A DNA stretch of 64,000 nt from an uncultured Bacteroidia bacterium (GTDB lineage Bacteria > Bacteroidota > Bacteroidia > Bacteroidales > CAJPTX01): positions 14,873 to 78,872 of the forward strand of contig CAMXWF010000014.1 of assembly GCA_947252645.1 (NCBI GenBank), in the 5' to 3' direction. This document shows positions 35,900-45,184 of this stretch, piece after piece. The notes below the pieces were generated by a model. That model searched no databases, was not told the DNA's origin, and saw only the letters and a list, made by a program, of their open reading frames with translations. Position 1 is the stretch's first letter; every line of letters starts with the position of its first letter. Both the position numbers and the translations under genes were made by a program.

Positions 35900-37003
35900 C
35901 TACCCTACGTGCGGCACAAACTCCTCGATGAGCTGCTTGAGCTTTGGATTGCTGATGCTGTAGCCGCGGTAGTCGTGGCGGTAGTGGTAGTTGATTCGGA
36001 GTCTCTCGAAGTCCTGCGGGGCGGCGATGAGGGCCTGGGAGTCGTAGTTGAGGTCGTAGCCCAGGGCCATATCGCTAAGCTCGTAGCCGGCTATGTGCGG
36101 GCGAGAGCTGGGGTCTTCTTGCGCAGGAGGCAGGGCGATATGGGGTAGGTGGAAGTACTCGGTGATGGTGTTGAGGGCGAGTTGAGTGCCGCTGCGCTTG
36201 CCCTCGATGCTATAGCCGGCAATGTGTGGGGTGGCGAATAGGCTATTTTCCAGCAGGTCAGAGCTCACGTCGGGCTCGTTTTCGTATACGTCGAGCGCAT
36301 AGCCGGCGATATCCTTGTAGTGCAGGGCGCGCCGTAGGGCGGCATCATCTACTATGCCGCCCCGGGCGGCGTGGAGGATGTAGGGCCTATTGTGCCCCAA
36401 TTTGCGGATGAAGCTGTGGTCTAGTAGGTGCTCGGTGGGGTGGGGTCCGCACTTGGTGAGCGGTGCGTGAATGGTGATGATTTGGCACTCGCGGGCAATT
36501 GTGTCGAGGTCGACCAGGTTGAGTTCAGGGTGGAGCGCCGCGAGGGGAGGGTCGTTGGCTAGCCAGCGGATGCCGAAGAGCTGGAGCAAGGCTGCGAGTC
36601 GTTGGCCTATTTGCCCATAGCCGATGATGCCAACGGTGGCGGCCAAGAGGGGTAGTTTGCCGAACCGTTGGATGTGGTAGAGTACGCCCCATACCCACTG
36701 GACCACGGCCCAGGCGCTGCATCCGGGCGCGTTGCCCACGTGGATGTTGGCATTTTGGCAATAGGGCAGGTCGATGTGGTCGAGGCCCACGGTGGCCGAG
36801 GCGATGCACTCCACAGGGGTGTGGTCTAGGAGTTGTGCGTTGCAGCGTGTGCGCGTTCTGGTCAAGAGCGCATCGGCCTGTAGGCACACTTCGTGGGTAA
36901 TCTGCGTGGCGGGCAGGTAGGTTACTTGCGCGTAGGGCTCTAGTAGGCCTTGGAGGTAGGGGATGGCCTGGTCGGCCACGATGCGAGGTTTTGCGGAGTC
37001 CAT
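35900..37003 (-). CDS. pdxB: 4-phosphoerythronate dehydrogenase
   Basis: A 367-residue NAD-dependent D-2-hydroxyacid dehydrogenase that oxidises 4-phosphoerythronate in pyridoxal phosphate synthesis. Visible: SATVGLDHIDLPYC, dinucleotide loop VGIIGYGQIGQRLA, catalytic Arg in HAARGGIVDDAAL, ENEPD, and the histidine in ATPHIAGYSIEGK. The last 80 residues are the PdxB-specific dimerisation region. It ends a leftward run DUF2147, ABC-F, RlmB, PdxB with small gaps. Its 3' 450 bases recur at 32287-32758 (near-identical) and more distantly at 23171-23428; the extreme C-terminus (QLIEEFVPHVG) differs from both fragments, which suggests exchange between copies. Confidence 0.92.
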   Translation of the reverse strand: MDSAKPRIVADQAIPYLQGLLEPYAQVTYLPATQITHEVCLQADALLTRTRTRCNAQLLDHTPVECIASATVGLDHIDLPYCQNANIHVGNAPGCSAWAVVQWVWGVLYHIQRFGKLPLLAATVGIIGYGQIGQRLAALLQLFGIRWLANDPPLAALHPELNLVDLDTIARECQIITIHAPLTKCGPHPTEHLLDHSFIRKLGHNRPYILHAARGGIVDDAALRRALHYKDIAGYALDVYENEPDVSSDLLENSLFATPHIAGYSIEGKRSGTQLALNTITEYFHLPHIALPPAQEDPSSRPHIAGYELSDMALGYDLNYDSQALIAAPQDFERLRINYHYRHDYRGYSISNPKLKQLIEEFVPHVG

Positions 37004-37012
37004 CGTTTCCCC

Positions 37013-37834
37013 TTATTCCTTTTCAGCGTTTAGTCCTTGCGCAGGGTGGCTGGTTTCCCTTGGCGCGCGGTGGCGTTGCCGTTCCACTTCGTAGAGGATG
37101 ATGCCGGCGGCCACGGAGACGTTGAGCGACTCGATGGCCCCGTGGATGGGTATACGCAGTTGCTCATCGACAATGGCCAGCGTGGCGGGCGAGACCCCTC
37201 GCCCCTCGTCGCCCATGATGAGGCACAGGGGACCTTTTAGGTCAGTTTGCGAGAATACGTGTCCACCTTTTTCCGTGGCGGCTACTAGCCGAATGCCGGA
37301 GTCCTGGAGGAAGCGCAGGGTAGCGGTGAGTTCCCCGGTGCGGGCTATGGGCAGGTGCTCCAGTGCGCCGGCGCTGGTGCGCACGGTGTCGGCGCTAATT
37401 TGGGCTGAGCCGTGCGAAGGCACGAGTAGGCAGTGGGCACCTACGCACTCGGCTGTGCGCGCAATGGCCCCTAGGTTGTGTACGTCGGTGATGCCGTCGG
37501 CGGCTACAATCAGCGGATCTGTGCCTTGCTCGTAGAGCATGGGGACGAGCTGGTCGATTCGGGTGTAGCTGATGGGAGAGCGGTAGGCCACCAGGCCCTG
37601 GTGGTTGCGCGTCCCCAGGCGGGCGAACCAGGCTGCGGGTACCGTCTGTACGGGGATGCCCCGCTGCCGGGCGGTTTTCTGTATTGTTGTCACCCCCTCC
37701 CCCGCTAGTCCGCTGCGCATGATGATGCGCTCGAGCTCTTGCCCGGCGTTGAGGGCTTCCTCGATGGGGTGTAGGCCGTAGAGCATGTCGCGCTGCGCCC
37801 TAGAGCGTCGCTGCCAATTATTGTGATCACCCAT
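37013..37834 (-). CDS. rlmB: 23S rRNA 2'-O-ribose methyltransferase, TrmH/RlmB (SPOUT) family
   Basis: 273 residues. The N-terminal substrate-binding domain starts with MLYGLHPIEEALN. The SPOUT knot domain shows the three family motifs: ITDVHNLGAIARTAE, LIMGDEGRGVS and IPIHGAIESLNVSVAAGI. It would methylate a ribose in 23S rRNA (RlmB acts on G2251), using SAM. The exact target cannot be set from sequence, and tRNA TrmH is a possible alternative. The start lies inside the end of the ABC-F gene (8-base overlap), and pdxB follows after 9 bases. Confidence 0.9.
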   Translation of the reverse strand: MGDHNNWQRRSRAQRDMLYGLHPIEEALNAGQELERIIMRSGLAGEGVTTIQKTARQRGIPVQTVPAAWFARLGTRNHQGLVAYRSPISYTRIDQLVPMLYEQGTDPLIVAADGITDVHNLGAIARTAECVGAHCLLVPSHGSAQISADTVRTSAGALEHLPIARTGELTATLRFLQDSGIRLVAATEKGGHVFSQTDLKGPLCLIMGDEGRGVSPATLAIVDEQLRIPIHGAIESLNVSVAAGIILYEVERQRHRAPRETSHPAQGLNAEKE

Positions 37835-39800
37835 TGGATTCCCCTCCGCCCCGTTCGAGGATGTCGAGTTCGTATTGCGTTTCTTCCCACCGCTTCATGA
37901 GCCGAGCGAGTTCCTTGCGCGTGTTTTGGTAGTCGGTATAGATGGTGCTGCTATCGGTGTGTTGGTCTGGTGTGGCCATCTGGAGTTCCAGGTCTTTTTG
38001 TTTTTTTTCGGTGAGTTCAATCTTGGATTCTATTTCGGCCACCTCGCGCTGTTTTCGCTGGAGCTGGTTGTCGAGGGCTTTTTTGCGTTTCCAGTCGGCC
38101 TTGCTGCTGGCCGGGGTAGTTTTTGGGTCGTTTGGTTTGCTTGTGGAGGGCTTTTGGTTGGATTCACGCCCTTCGAGCTGCTGTAGATTTTCGAGACGTC
38201 GTGTTTGGAGGAAGGCGTCGATGCCTCCGAGGTGTTCCTTGACCTTTCCGTGGGCGAACTCGTAGACTTTGGAGACGAGGCCGTTGAGGAAGTCGCGGTC
38301 GTGTGAGACGAGGATTAGGGCGCCGTTGTAGCGCATGAGAGCCTGCTTGAGGATGTCTTTGGCCTGGATGTCGAGGTGGTTGGTGGGTTCGTCGAGCAGG
38401 AGAAGGTTGTAGGGGTGGAGCATTAGCTTGACCATGGCGAGCCGGTTGCGTTCGCCCCCAGAGAGGACGCGGACCTTTTTGTCTATTTCCTCGCCTCGGA
38501 AGAGGAAGGCGCCCAGCAGGTCGCGTATTTTGCGCCGCATATCGCCGGTGGCCACCTTGTCGATGGTTTCGAACACGGTGAGTTCTGGGTCGAGTACTGT
38601 TTCTTGGTTCTGCGCGAAGTACCCGAGTTCCACGTTGTGCCCTAGGTGCAGCTTGCCCTCTGTGGGGTGCAGTTCGCCGGTGATGATGCGGGCGAGGGTT
38701 GTTTTGCCCTCGCCGTTGCGCCCCACGAAGGCCACCTTTTCCCCGCGGGCAATGGCGATGTTGGCGTGGGCGAAGATGCGGTGTGGACCGAAAGCGTGGC
38801 CGAGGTCTTCAGTGCTAACGACCACGTCGCCAGCCCTTGGTGCGTCGGGGAAGCGGATGGAGAGCTGGGCATGGTCCTCGGCCTCGACCTCGATGAGGTC
38901 GAGTTTTTTGAGCTGCTTGATGCGCGACTGCACCTGGTTGGATTTTTCCGGTTTGTAGCGGAAGCGCTCGATGAAGGCCTCGGTTTTTTCGATCATGCGC
39001 TGCTGGTTTTTCCAGGCAGCCACTTGCTGTGCGTGCTGTTCTTTTTTTATCTCGACGTACTGGCTGTATGGAGCGTTGAAGTCGTGCATTTTGCCCAGCG
39101 AGAGTTCGAGGGTGCGCGTGGTGCAGTTGTCGAGGAAGCGTCGGTCGTGGGAGATGAGGACGAGGGCGCCTTGGTAGGACTGGATGTAGTTTTCCAGCCA
39201 TTGGATGGATTCGATGTCGAGGTGGTTGGTGGGTTCGTCGAGCAGGAGCAGGTCGGGGTTTCGGAGGAGTATTTTGGCTAGCTCGATGCGCATGCGCCAT
39301 CCGCCGCTTAGGGTAGCGGTGGGCATGGAGAACTGCTCGCGCTCGAACCCTAGCCCCGTCAGGGCCCTTTCGGCCTTGGCCTGGCGTTGTTCGCCCCCGA
39401 GCATGTGGTATCGTTCGGTGAGGTCGGCGAGTTCGTGCGCAGCGCGTTCGAGGGCTTGCTCGTTGAGGTTTCCGGGGTTGGCCAGCTGCGCGGTGAGTTG
39501 GTTGATTTTGGTTTCCATGGTAGCCAGCTCGCTGAAGGCCGTTTCGGCCTCCTCGAGGACGCTCTGGGTGTCGGCCCGAGTCAAGTGCTGCGCTAGGTGA
39601 CCTATGCGGAAATTGGCATCGTGTGTCACGCAGCCGGTCGTAGGTTCGAGCGAGCCGTCGATAACGCACAGCAGGGTGGATTTTCCGCTTCCGTTGCGCC
39701 CAACTAGGCCGACCCGTTCCCGGTCGCCTAGTCGAAAGGAAACCCCAGAGAACAGGGCCTCCCCTTGGAAGGCCACTTCAACGTTGTCGAGCGAGAGCAT
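37827..39800 (-). CDS. ABC-F family ATPase (ribosome-associated, Uup/EttA-like)
   Basis: 657 residues with two ABC domains in one chain and no TM segment. Domain 1: Walker A GRNGSGKSTLL, signature LSGGWRMRIEL, Walker B LLLLDEPTNHLD. Domain 2: GRNGEGKTTLA, LSGGERNRLAM, LLLLDEPTNHLD. A charged linker (about 240-310) joins them, and the C-terminal 100 residues form a charged coiled coil (KRKKALDNQLQRKQREVAEIE), as in Uup. ABC-F proteins act on the ribosome in translation rather than transport. It follows DUF2147 by 12 bases and overlaps rlmB by 8, so it lies in a leftward operon with an RNA methyltransferase. Confidence 0.93.
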   Translation of the reverse strand: MLSLDNVEVAFQGEALFSGVSFRLGDRERVGLVGRNGSGKSTLLCVIDGSLEPTTGCVTHDANFRIGHLAQHLTRADTQSVLEEAETAFSELATMETKINQLTAQLANPGNLNEQALERAAHELADLTERYHMLGGEQRQAKAERALTGLGFEREQFSMPTATLSGGWRMRIELAKILLRNPDLLLLDEPTNHLDIESIQWLENYIQSYQGALVLISHDRRFLDNCTTRTLELSLGKMHDFNAPYSQYVEIKKEQHAQQVAAWKNQQRMIEKTEAFIERFRYKPEKSNQVQSRIKQLKKLDLIEVEAEDHAQLSIRFPDAPRAGDVVVSTEDLGHAFGPHRIFAHANIAIARGEKVAFVGRNGEGKTTLARIITGELHPTEGKLHLGHNVELGYFAQNQETVLDPELTVFETIDKVATGDMRRKIRDLLGAFLFRGEEIDKKVRVLSGGERNRLAMVKLMLHPYNLLLLDEPTNHLDIQAKDILKQALMRYNGALILVSHDRDFLNGLVSKVYEFAHGKVKEHLGGIDAFLQTRRLENLQQLEGRESNQKPSTSKPNDPKTTPASSKADWKRKKALDNQLQRKQREVAEIESKIELTEKKQKDLELQMATPDQHTDSSTIYTDYQNTRKELARLMKRWEETQYELDILERGGGESNG

Positions 39801-39812
39801 GGTGCGCGGGGT

Positions 39813-40295
39813 CTACTGCTGTTGTACGTTGGGGTTGCTATGGCGCAGCTCGTTGAAGCTGATGCGATGCCACTTGGCAGTGCGCCCGAATAGCGGGATG
39901 CCGATATAGCCCCGTAGTTCGATTACATCTGGGGTGCCCGGCACGTACTTGATGCGGGCCTTGTAAGTGGAGCCGCTATAGGGGTCGTAGACGTGTCCAT
40001 ATTTCCAGATGCCGTCTTCGAAGCGGAAATCGCTAAGCAGCCGCATGTTGAGCGGGGTTCGGTTGCGCTTGGTGGGGTCGGGGTTGTGGATGTCCTTTAT
40101 ACCTTTTTTTTTCTCGTCCACTAGATACCAGCGTACATAGCCCTCGTAGGTGCTGTCGTCGGCACGTACAATCTCAATCTGCCCATCGTTCTCGGCTGTT
40201 TCCCATAGCCCTACGATGGCATCGCCTGTCACCTGCCCGCGGGAGAGCAGGGGGCAGCACAGCAGTAGAAAACACAGTAATCGGATTGCCTTCAT
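39813..40295 (-). CDS. DUF2147 exported protein
   Basis: 160 residues. A cleavable signal peptide (MKAIRLLCFLLLCCPLLSRG) is followed by the DUF2147 fold: VGLWETAENDGQIEIV, then DIHNPDPTKRNRTPL and KARIKYVPGTPDVIELRGYI. Members are small beta-rich periplasmic proteins of unknown function. It is the first gene of the leftward operon with the ABC-F ATPase, rlmB and pdxB; a promoter box lies about 95 bases upstream. Confidence 0.9.
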   Translation of the reverse strand: MKAIRLLCFLLLCCPLLSRGQVTGDAIVGLWETAENDGQIEIVRADDSTYEGYVRWYLVDEKKKGIKDIHNPDPTKRNRTPLNMRLLSDFRFEDGIWKYGHVYDPYSGSTYKARIKYVPGTPDVIELRGYIGIPLFGRTAKWHRISFNELRHSNPNVQQQ

Positions 40296-40389
40296 CGCAA
40301 CGCTCCCATTGGTTGGACATGCAGTGGTTTAGATGCTTCCCCTAAGACTTCGTGCTAGGCTGCGGGGAGGCAGGCCACGGCATTCGGCG

Positions 40390-40397
40390 CAAAGGTA
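40390..40397 (-). promoter_or_regulatory. -7 box of the DUF2147/ABC-F/rlmB/pdxB operon
   Basis: Minus strand TACCTTTG. Transcription should begin near 40383, leaving about 88 nt before the ATG at 40295. A -33 TTG was not obvious. Confidence 0.6.
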
Positions 40398-40981
40398 CGA
40401 ATTTGATGCGTCGCCCTGTGCGCCATGCTCCTCCCAGGCTAGAGGGGCTCGGGCATGTAGTGCTGTAAAAATGCTGAATGCAAACAGGTTGATGTCTCCT
40501 CATGGTCGGTAGGGTAGGCGGGGCACGGAGAGGGCCGAGCTGGTGCTGGTGTGCGTGCAATGTTCTTGCGCAATGTCAGCAGTTGTGGTGCGATTGGCTA
40601 TGCCTTTGCTCATGGTGGCCTGGATGTTCTTGGCGGTGGTGTAAAAGCTTTCCTATGGCCGACGTGCTGGGGTGGACCGCAGTAGGGTACCTGTTCCGAT
40701 TTGGCCTGATGGGGTGTGTTGAGATTGAAGCTGGTAGTAGAGCTGCTACTTTGGCGCAAAACCGCCGTGCTATGTAGTGAGGGGGGTGATAGACTTGATG
40801 CTGGGAGGAAGTTGGGGAAGTCACTTGCCCTTGGCCTTGGAAATGTATTTTTGTGTACCTTCGCGCATGGCTCTTGGGGCGGCGGCGGAGCAGCTGGCGG
40901 GAGGTAGTGGCGGCATGGCGAGGGGCTGTGGACATGCAGGGCGCGCGGTAAGGGTGCAAACGGAATAGACTGTCCGAGATA
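40398..40981. other. Intergenic region upstream of the SPOR protein
   Basis: Nearly 590 bases between divergent genes. Open frames here are short and not protein-like. It contains the likely SPOR-gene promoter at 40856-40863; nothing else was recognised. Confidence 0.4.
40856..40863 (+). promoter_or_regulatory. -7 box of the SPOR protein gene
   Basis: TACCTTCG, one change from consensus, with TTG at 40831-40833 (22-base spacer) upstream. It implies a leader of about 110 nt before the ATG at 40982. Confidence 0.5.
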
Positions 40982-42286
40982 ATGGATTTATCGATAATAG
41001 CCCGGCTGGTGCGGACGAGAGTAAGGCTCATCCTGCCAGATTTTGGGGCTTTTCTAGTGCAGCGCCTCGAGGATGGCTTCTCGGTGGACAACGTGACGTT
41101 CAGTGCGTTTTTGCGCTACGATGATGGGTCGTTTGTCAATGCGCTTGTGGAGGAGCTGGGTGTCAGTCGACTGGCAGCGCAGCAGCAGGCCGAGATGATT
41201 GTCCAGGAGCTCAAGCGGGCTCTGGAGACCCAGTCGGTGTGCGTGTTGCCCCATCTTGGGGTGCTGCGTAAGATGCCGGGGGGGCTGGTGGTGCTAGAGC
41301 CCGACGCCAATGCGTCAGCGGGGATGGCCTTGGATGGTGAGGCTGGACATTCCACGGCGGCTGTGCCCGTGGACGTTTCGGTGGAGCCGGTGACGGCCGC
41401 CACAGAGGCTACGGCTTCCACGGACTCTCCCGCTGCCCCCAAGGGTGCGCCGTCTGCAGTCGGGGGGGCACCGTCGACACGCCCGACCCCCGTAGCTGGT
41501 GGGGCCGCAGTGCCTCCAGCTGCGACTTCGCCAAAGGGGGAGCAGTCAGCAAAATCTGCCCGTCCCGCTAGGCCAGTGCGCCCAGCGCCACCCAGGTATG
41601 TGCAGCGCCGACCAGTGAAGCCGTCGAAGGTCAAGGCACCAAAGGATAAGTCTTTGAGTTCGGCTGGAGGAGTGAAGCGCAAGGGGATAGGGGGCATTGC
41701 GGTGCTGGTAGTGCTGCTCTTGGTGGTTCTGTTTGTTGGCGTCGATGCGTTGTGGCTAGGTTTGGTCACGCCTAGATTTCTGAAGGGTGCGCCATACCTA
41801 GCGGAGCAGCCCCGGAAGAGTACCCCGTCAGGCAGCGGTTTGCAAGGCACTGCGTCCGTGGAGGCATTGGGTAGAGATTCGGTGCAGAGTTTGTCAGATA
41901 CAGGTCTTAGCACCGAGGCCAGCACTGCGCTCCAGGCGGAGTATCAGAAGCGGGTAGAAGCCGCCAAGCAGGAGGCCCAGCCGATGACTCGGCCCGAAGG
42001 GCCTTCGGGGTCTGCCAGCCCCGCCCAGGCTGAGGTGCAGTCTGCGCCAGCTAGCCAGGCTGCGCAGTCGGGTGCGTACAAGATCATAGTGGGCAGCTTC
42101 AGTGTGCCGCAAAACGCAACGGGCTTTGCCGCCCAGGTACGGCAGCGAGGCTATGAGGGGGCCGTAGTGGAGAACAGTCAGGGGATGCGCATGGTAACGT
42201 TGGGGTCCTATTCTACCCGAGCAGCGGCGCAGGAGGCGTTGGTAGTACTGCGCGAAGAGTACCCAGACGCATGGATATATCGTTGA
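40982..42286 (+). CDS. CCDC81/HU-like N-terminal and SPOR C-terminal membrane protein
   Basis: 434 residues. Residues 1 to about 105 are the HU-related CCDC81-type prokaryotic domain (RLILPDFGAFLVQ, VLPHLGVLRKMPGGLVVLEP). A long Pro/Ala/Thr-rich linker follows, then a basic patch, one TM helix (about 236-258) and a second linker rich in Ala, Ser and Gln. The last 75 residues are a SPOR domain (YKIIVGSFSVPQNATGF, MVTLGSYSTRAAAQEAL), which binds denuded peptidoglycan at division sites. The layout, cytoplasmic HU-like head and periplasmic SPOR, is typical of Bacteroidota. A link between the septum and DNA or another cytoplasmic partner is inferred. Confidence 0.88.
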   Translation: MDLSIIARLVRTRVRLILPDFGAFLVQRLEDGFSVDNVTFSAFLRYDDGSFVNALVEELGVSRLAAQQQAEMIVQELKRALETQSVCVLPHLGVLRKMPGGLVVLEPDANASAGMALDGEAGHSTAAVPVDVSVEPVTAATEATASTDSPAAPKGAPSAVGGAPSTRPTPVAGGAAVPPAATSPKGEQSAKSARPARPVRPAPPRYVQRRPVKPSKVKAPKDKSLSSAGGVKRKGIGGIAVLVVLLLVVLFVGVDALWLGLVTPRFLKGAPYLAEQPRKSTPSGSGLQGTASVEALGRDSVQSLSDTGLSTEASTALQAEYQKRVEAAKQEAQPMTRPEGPSGSASPAQAEVQSAPASQAAQSGAYKIIVGSFSVPQNATGFAAQVRQRGYEGAVVENSQGMRMVTLGSYSTRAAAQEALVVLREEYPDAWIYR

Positions 42287-43011
42287 GCCCAGTAGAAACG
42301 CTACGAGGGACCTATCCGCGTTTTCGTCCAGAGATACGCTGCTGCGCGCTGTCTGGTGTGCGGAGCATTTCATTTGCGCGCTACAAGGTTTCGCCCCCGC
42401 GGATCACCTATCCGAAGTTGTTGGACCGTGAGTACGTAGAGCGCGTGCTGGTGGGGATGTTGCCCTACGTGAGCTATCTGCGCTCCATCCAGGGTCCTAT
42501 TGCGCACCCCATACTTGAGGGTTACCGGATGTGTGGGTATAGTTTTTCCCTTGAGACGACGCGGGATAGCGTGCCCACGGCGCTTATGCTTGAGAACCGC
42601 GTGGTGCTGCGTGTGCCCCGTGGGGTTGCGCCCGATGCCTATGAGGTGCAGCGTACGGCGTGGTATGCGTTGAAGCAGGTGGTGGGTCTGGAGGCCAAGC
42701 GCTACTTGCCGCGGCTGGTGCGTGAGCTGGCCCTACGCCATGGGTTGGGCTATCGCTCTATCACGGTGAAGGATATGTATAGTCGGTGGGGTAGCTGCTC
42801 GTCTGATAAGCGCCTCAATTTTTCTATCTACCTGATGCTCTGGCCCGAGGAGTACATCGTGGGGGTGATACTGCATGAGCTAGCGCACCTATCGGTGATG
42901 GATCATAGCCCGCGCTTTTGGCATCTATTCTCGCACTACTTGGGTCAAGATGCGCGGGCGTTTACCGCCCGCATGAAGGCCTATGAGCTGGATATTCCGC
43001 AGATATTTTAG
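42271..43011 (+). CDS. YgjP-type zinc metalloprotease (M48/WLM-like)
   Basis: 246 residues. The C-terminal half is the YgjP/DUF45 fold: YSRWGSCSSDKRLNFSIYL, then the zinc motif HELAHLSVMDHSPRFW, where the third ligand follows in the H-x(2)-FW segment. The N-terminal half is a degenerate substrate region. The ATG at 42271 overlaps the SPOR gene by 16 bases; a later start (near residue 60) would cut the domain, so this one is preferred. The biological substrate of the family is unknown. Confidence 0.85.
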   Translation: MDISLSPVETLRGTYPRFRPEIRCCALSGVRSISFARYKVSPPRITYPKLLDREYVERVLVGMLPYVSYLRSIQGPIAHPILEGYRMCGYSFSLETTRDSVPTALMLENRVVLRVPRGVAPDAYEVQRTAWYALKQVVGLEAKRYLPRLVRELALRHGLGYRSITVKDMYSRWGSCSSDKRLNFSIYLMLWPEEYIVGVILHELAHLSVMDHSPRFWHLFSHYLGQDARAFTARMKAYELDIPQIF

Positions 43012-43101
43012 CGCAGTGGGTAGCGTAGGTGGAGAGCAGGAGGCCCAGCCGAGTGCAGTTTGGCGTTTAGAGGTGAGGGGACGGGAAACGGTGGTGTGTA
43101 G

Positions 43102-43737
43102 ATGGGGCTACTTTTCCTCCGGTCGCTATTGACGGGGCTCTTGGCGTCCATACCGCTGGGGCCGATAGGGCTTATATGCGTGCAGCGCACGGTGGCTCGT
43201 GGTCGCTGGAGTGGGTTTGCGAGCGGCTGGGGAGCGGCTGTGGCAGACACGATTTTTGCGGCCGTTGCGCTGCTTGGTCTTTCCTATATCATCGATTTCA
43301 TTGACCAGCACCGAGCTCTGCTCCAGGTGGTGGGGGGCGTGGTGATTGCTATCTTGGGCTACGCGATCTATCATCGTAATCCGCTGCGGCACCTTCGCCA
43401 TCCAGGGGAGGGGCAGCGTTTCTTGCAGCATGCCTTCTATGTCATGCTGCTCACGCTCACCAATCCGTTGGCCATATTTCTTTTTCTGGCGCTATTTGCA
43501 GCCTTTGATGTGGTGCCTGAGCCTGGTCACCCCGTGCAATACGTAGTGGCGTTGGCCGGGGTGCATATTGGTGCAAGCTCATGGTGGTACATGTTGACCT
43601 ATGGAGTGGGGCGGGTCCGTCACCGTTTTCGTGTGCGGCAGCTCTATTGGTTCAGCAAGATTTCGGGGCTGGTCATCCTGGTTTCTGGGCTAGTGGCGGC
43701 CGTTGCGGGCGCGGTGGATCTTATCTGGCGGGCCTAA
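43102..43737 (+). CDS. LysE-family exporter
   Basis: 211 residues with about six TM helices. The N-terminus LTGLLASIPLGPIGLICVQR carries the LysE/RhtB signature (PGP-like turn). Members export amino acids or other small metabolites. The substrate cannot be read from sequence. It follows the metalloprotease gene by 90 bases; the convergent queA lies beyond. Confidence 0.85.
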   Translation: MGLLFLRSLLTGLLASIPLGPIGLICVQRTVARGRWSGFASGWGAAVADTIFAAVALLGLSYIIDFIDQHRALLQVVGGVVIAILGYAIYHRNPLRHLRHPGEGQRFLQHAFYVMLLTLTNPLAIFLFLALFAAFDVVPEPGHPVQYVVALAGVHIGASSWWYMLTYGVGRVRHRFRVRQLYWFSKISGLVILVSGLVAAVAGAVDLIWRA

Positions 43738-43790
43738 GGCTAGGCGTAGTTTTTTTCGCCAGGCTGGGGACCGAGGAGTGGGCCTTTTGT

Positions 43791-45014
43791 TCAGAAGAGC
43801 AGGAGCATGCCGTCGCCGTAGCTCAGGAATCGGTAGTTGGCTTGTAGCGCGTGCTGGTATAGCTGTTGCCATTTGTTTCCTATGCAGGAAGCAACCAGGA
43901 GTAGGAGGGTGCTTTTTGGCTGGTGGAAATTGGTGATGAGCCCTTGGGCCATTTTGGGTGTATAGGGCGGCGTGATGATGAGTTCAGTTTCTGCTTCGAG
44001 GATGGATGAGCTTTCATTGCGCATGCGCTGTAGTAGGGCGTTGATGGCTTGCGAGCGATTCAGGTCGCAGTGTTCGGCAAATCCCTCCCATTGCGTGATG
44101 AGGGGCATTGTAGCGTTGGTTTGTTGGTGCTCGACTTGGCATCCGAGGCAATAGATGGATTCGAGGAGCCGTAGGGAGGTGGTGCCGACGGCGATGGTGG
44201 GGCCTTGGCAGTGGAGGAGACCTTCGAGGAGCGCTTTGGATATCACGATGCGCTCGCGATGCATGTGGTGGTCGGCCATGGTGTTGGCTTTGACGGGAAG
44301 GAAGGTGCCGGCGCCGACGTGGAGCGTGCAGTGGAGTAGCTGGTGCTTGTTTTGGATTCTACGCAACATGTCTTCTGACAGATGGAGTCCGGCGGTGGGA
44401 GCGGCCACGGAGCCATCGTGCTGCGCATAGATGGTTTGATACCAGCAGGTGTCTTCTTGCTTGGCCTCACGCTTGAGGTAGGGAGGTATGGGCATGGCGC
44501 CCCAACGTGTGAGTTCTTCGGAGAAGGGTAGTCCGCTGGTCCAAGAGAACTCCACCGGGGTGTTGAGGCCGAAGTGCCCTGGGAGTCGTAGCGCGGTAAA
44601 GGTGCCCTGGTGGTCGTTTGTGGGGTGCGCGGGGTCGCTTTTCCAGCGGTGTGCATGGCCGAGCAGGCATACCCAGGTGCATTTGGAGGTGTTTTGGAGC
44701 GAGGCCTGGTAGCTGCTTGGGCTGACGGGGTGGAGCAATAGGGCTTCGAAGCATCCGCCCGTGGCGCGCTGGAGGTGAAGTCGTGCGTGGACCACCTTGG
44801 TGTCGTTGAGTACCAGCGCGCTGTTCTCTGGGAGCAGGTCGGGGAGTTCGGCAAAGGTGTGGTCAGCCAGCTGGTTGTGTTGGAAGGAGAGCAGACGTGC
44901 TTTTTCTCGTGGTAAGACGGGCTGCTGCGCGATGCGGTTTTCGGGGAGCAGGTAGTCGAAATCGGCGATTTGGAGTGCTTGGGCCTGTGCTAGTTCGTCA
45001 GCTTTGGATGTCAT
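43791..45014 (-). CDS. queA: S-adenosylmethionine:tRNA ribosyltransferase-isomerase
   Basis: 407 residues. QueA transfers the ribosyl part of SAM to preQ1 in tRNA to make epoxyqueuosine. Signatures: FDYLLPENRIAQQPVLPRE at the start, LVLNDTKVVHARL, ALLLHPVSP, PPYLKREA, QTIYAQHDGSVAAPTAGLH and NFHQPKSTLLLLVAS. Length is slightly over the E. coli form, as usual in Bacteroidota. It is transcribed alone, convergent with lysE and divergent from the MATE gene. Other queuosine genes are not in the window. Confidence 0.95.
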   Translation of the reverse strand: MTSKADELAQAQALQIADFDYLLPENRIAQQPVLPREKARLLSFQHNQLADHTFAELPDLLPENSALVLNDTKVVHARLHLQRATGGCFEALLLHPVSPSSYQASLQNTSKCTWVCLLGHAHRWKSDPAHPTNDHQGTFTALRLPGHFGLNTPVEFSWTSGLPFSEELTRWGAMPIPPYLKREAKQEDTCWYQTIYAQHDGSVAAPTAGLHLSEDMLRRIQNKHQLLHCTLHVGAGTFLPVKANTMADHHMHRERIVISKALLEGLLHCQGPTIAVGTTSLRLLESIYCLGCQVEHQQTNATMPLITQWEGFAEHCDLNRSQAINALLQRMRNESSSILEAETELIITPPYTPKMAQGLITNFHQPKSTLLLLVASCIGNKWQQLYQHALQANYRFLSYGDGMLLLF

Positions 45015-45184
45015 GCCTAGAGTACTTTTGAGGTCTGCAAGTTACGCGCTATTGCGCAGCGTGCGTTAGGAGAGGCGTGGGGGAGACCGTCGGAGAAACT
45101 CTACCTTTACGGTGTCCGATTGGGAGCAGAGGGGTATATCCTCGGTGGTGGTTTGGGCTGCCGGTCTGAGGTTGGGGGTAGTGG

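Noticed and set aside
35867..36148. Plus-strand frame sharing sequence with one at 32212
   Set aside because: It is the antisense of the duplicated pdxB 3' end; the repeat is real but the frame is not a gene.
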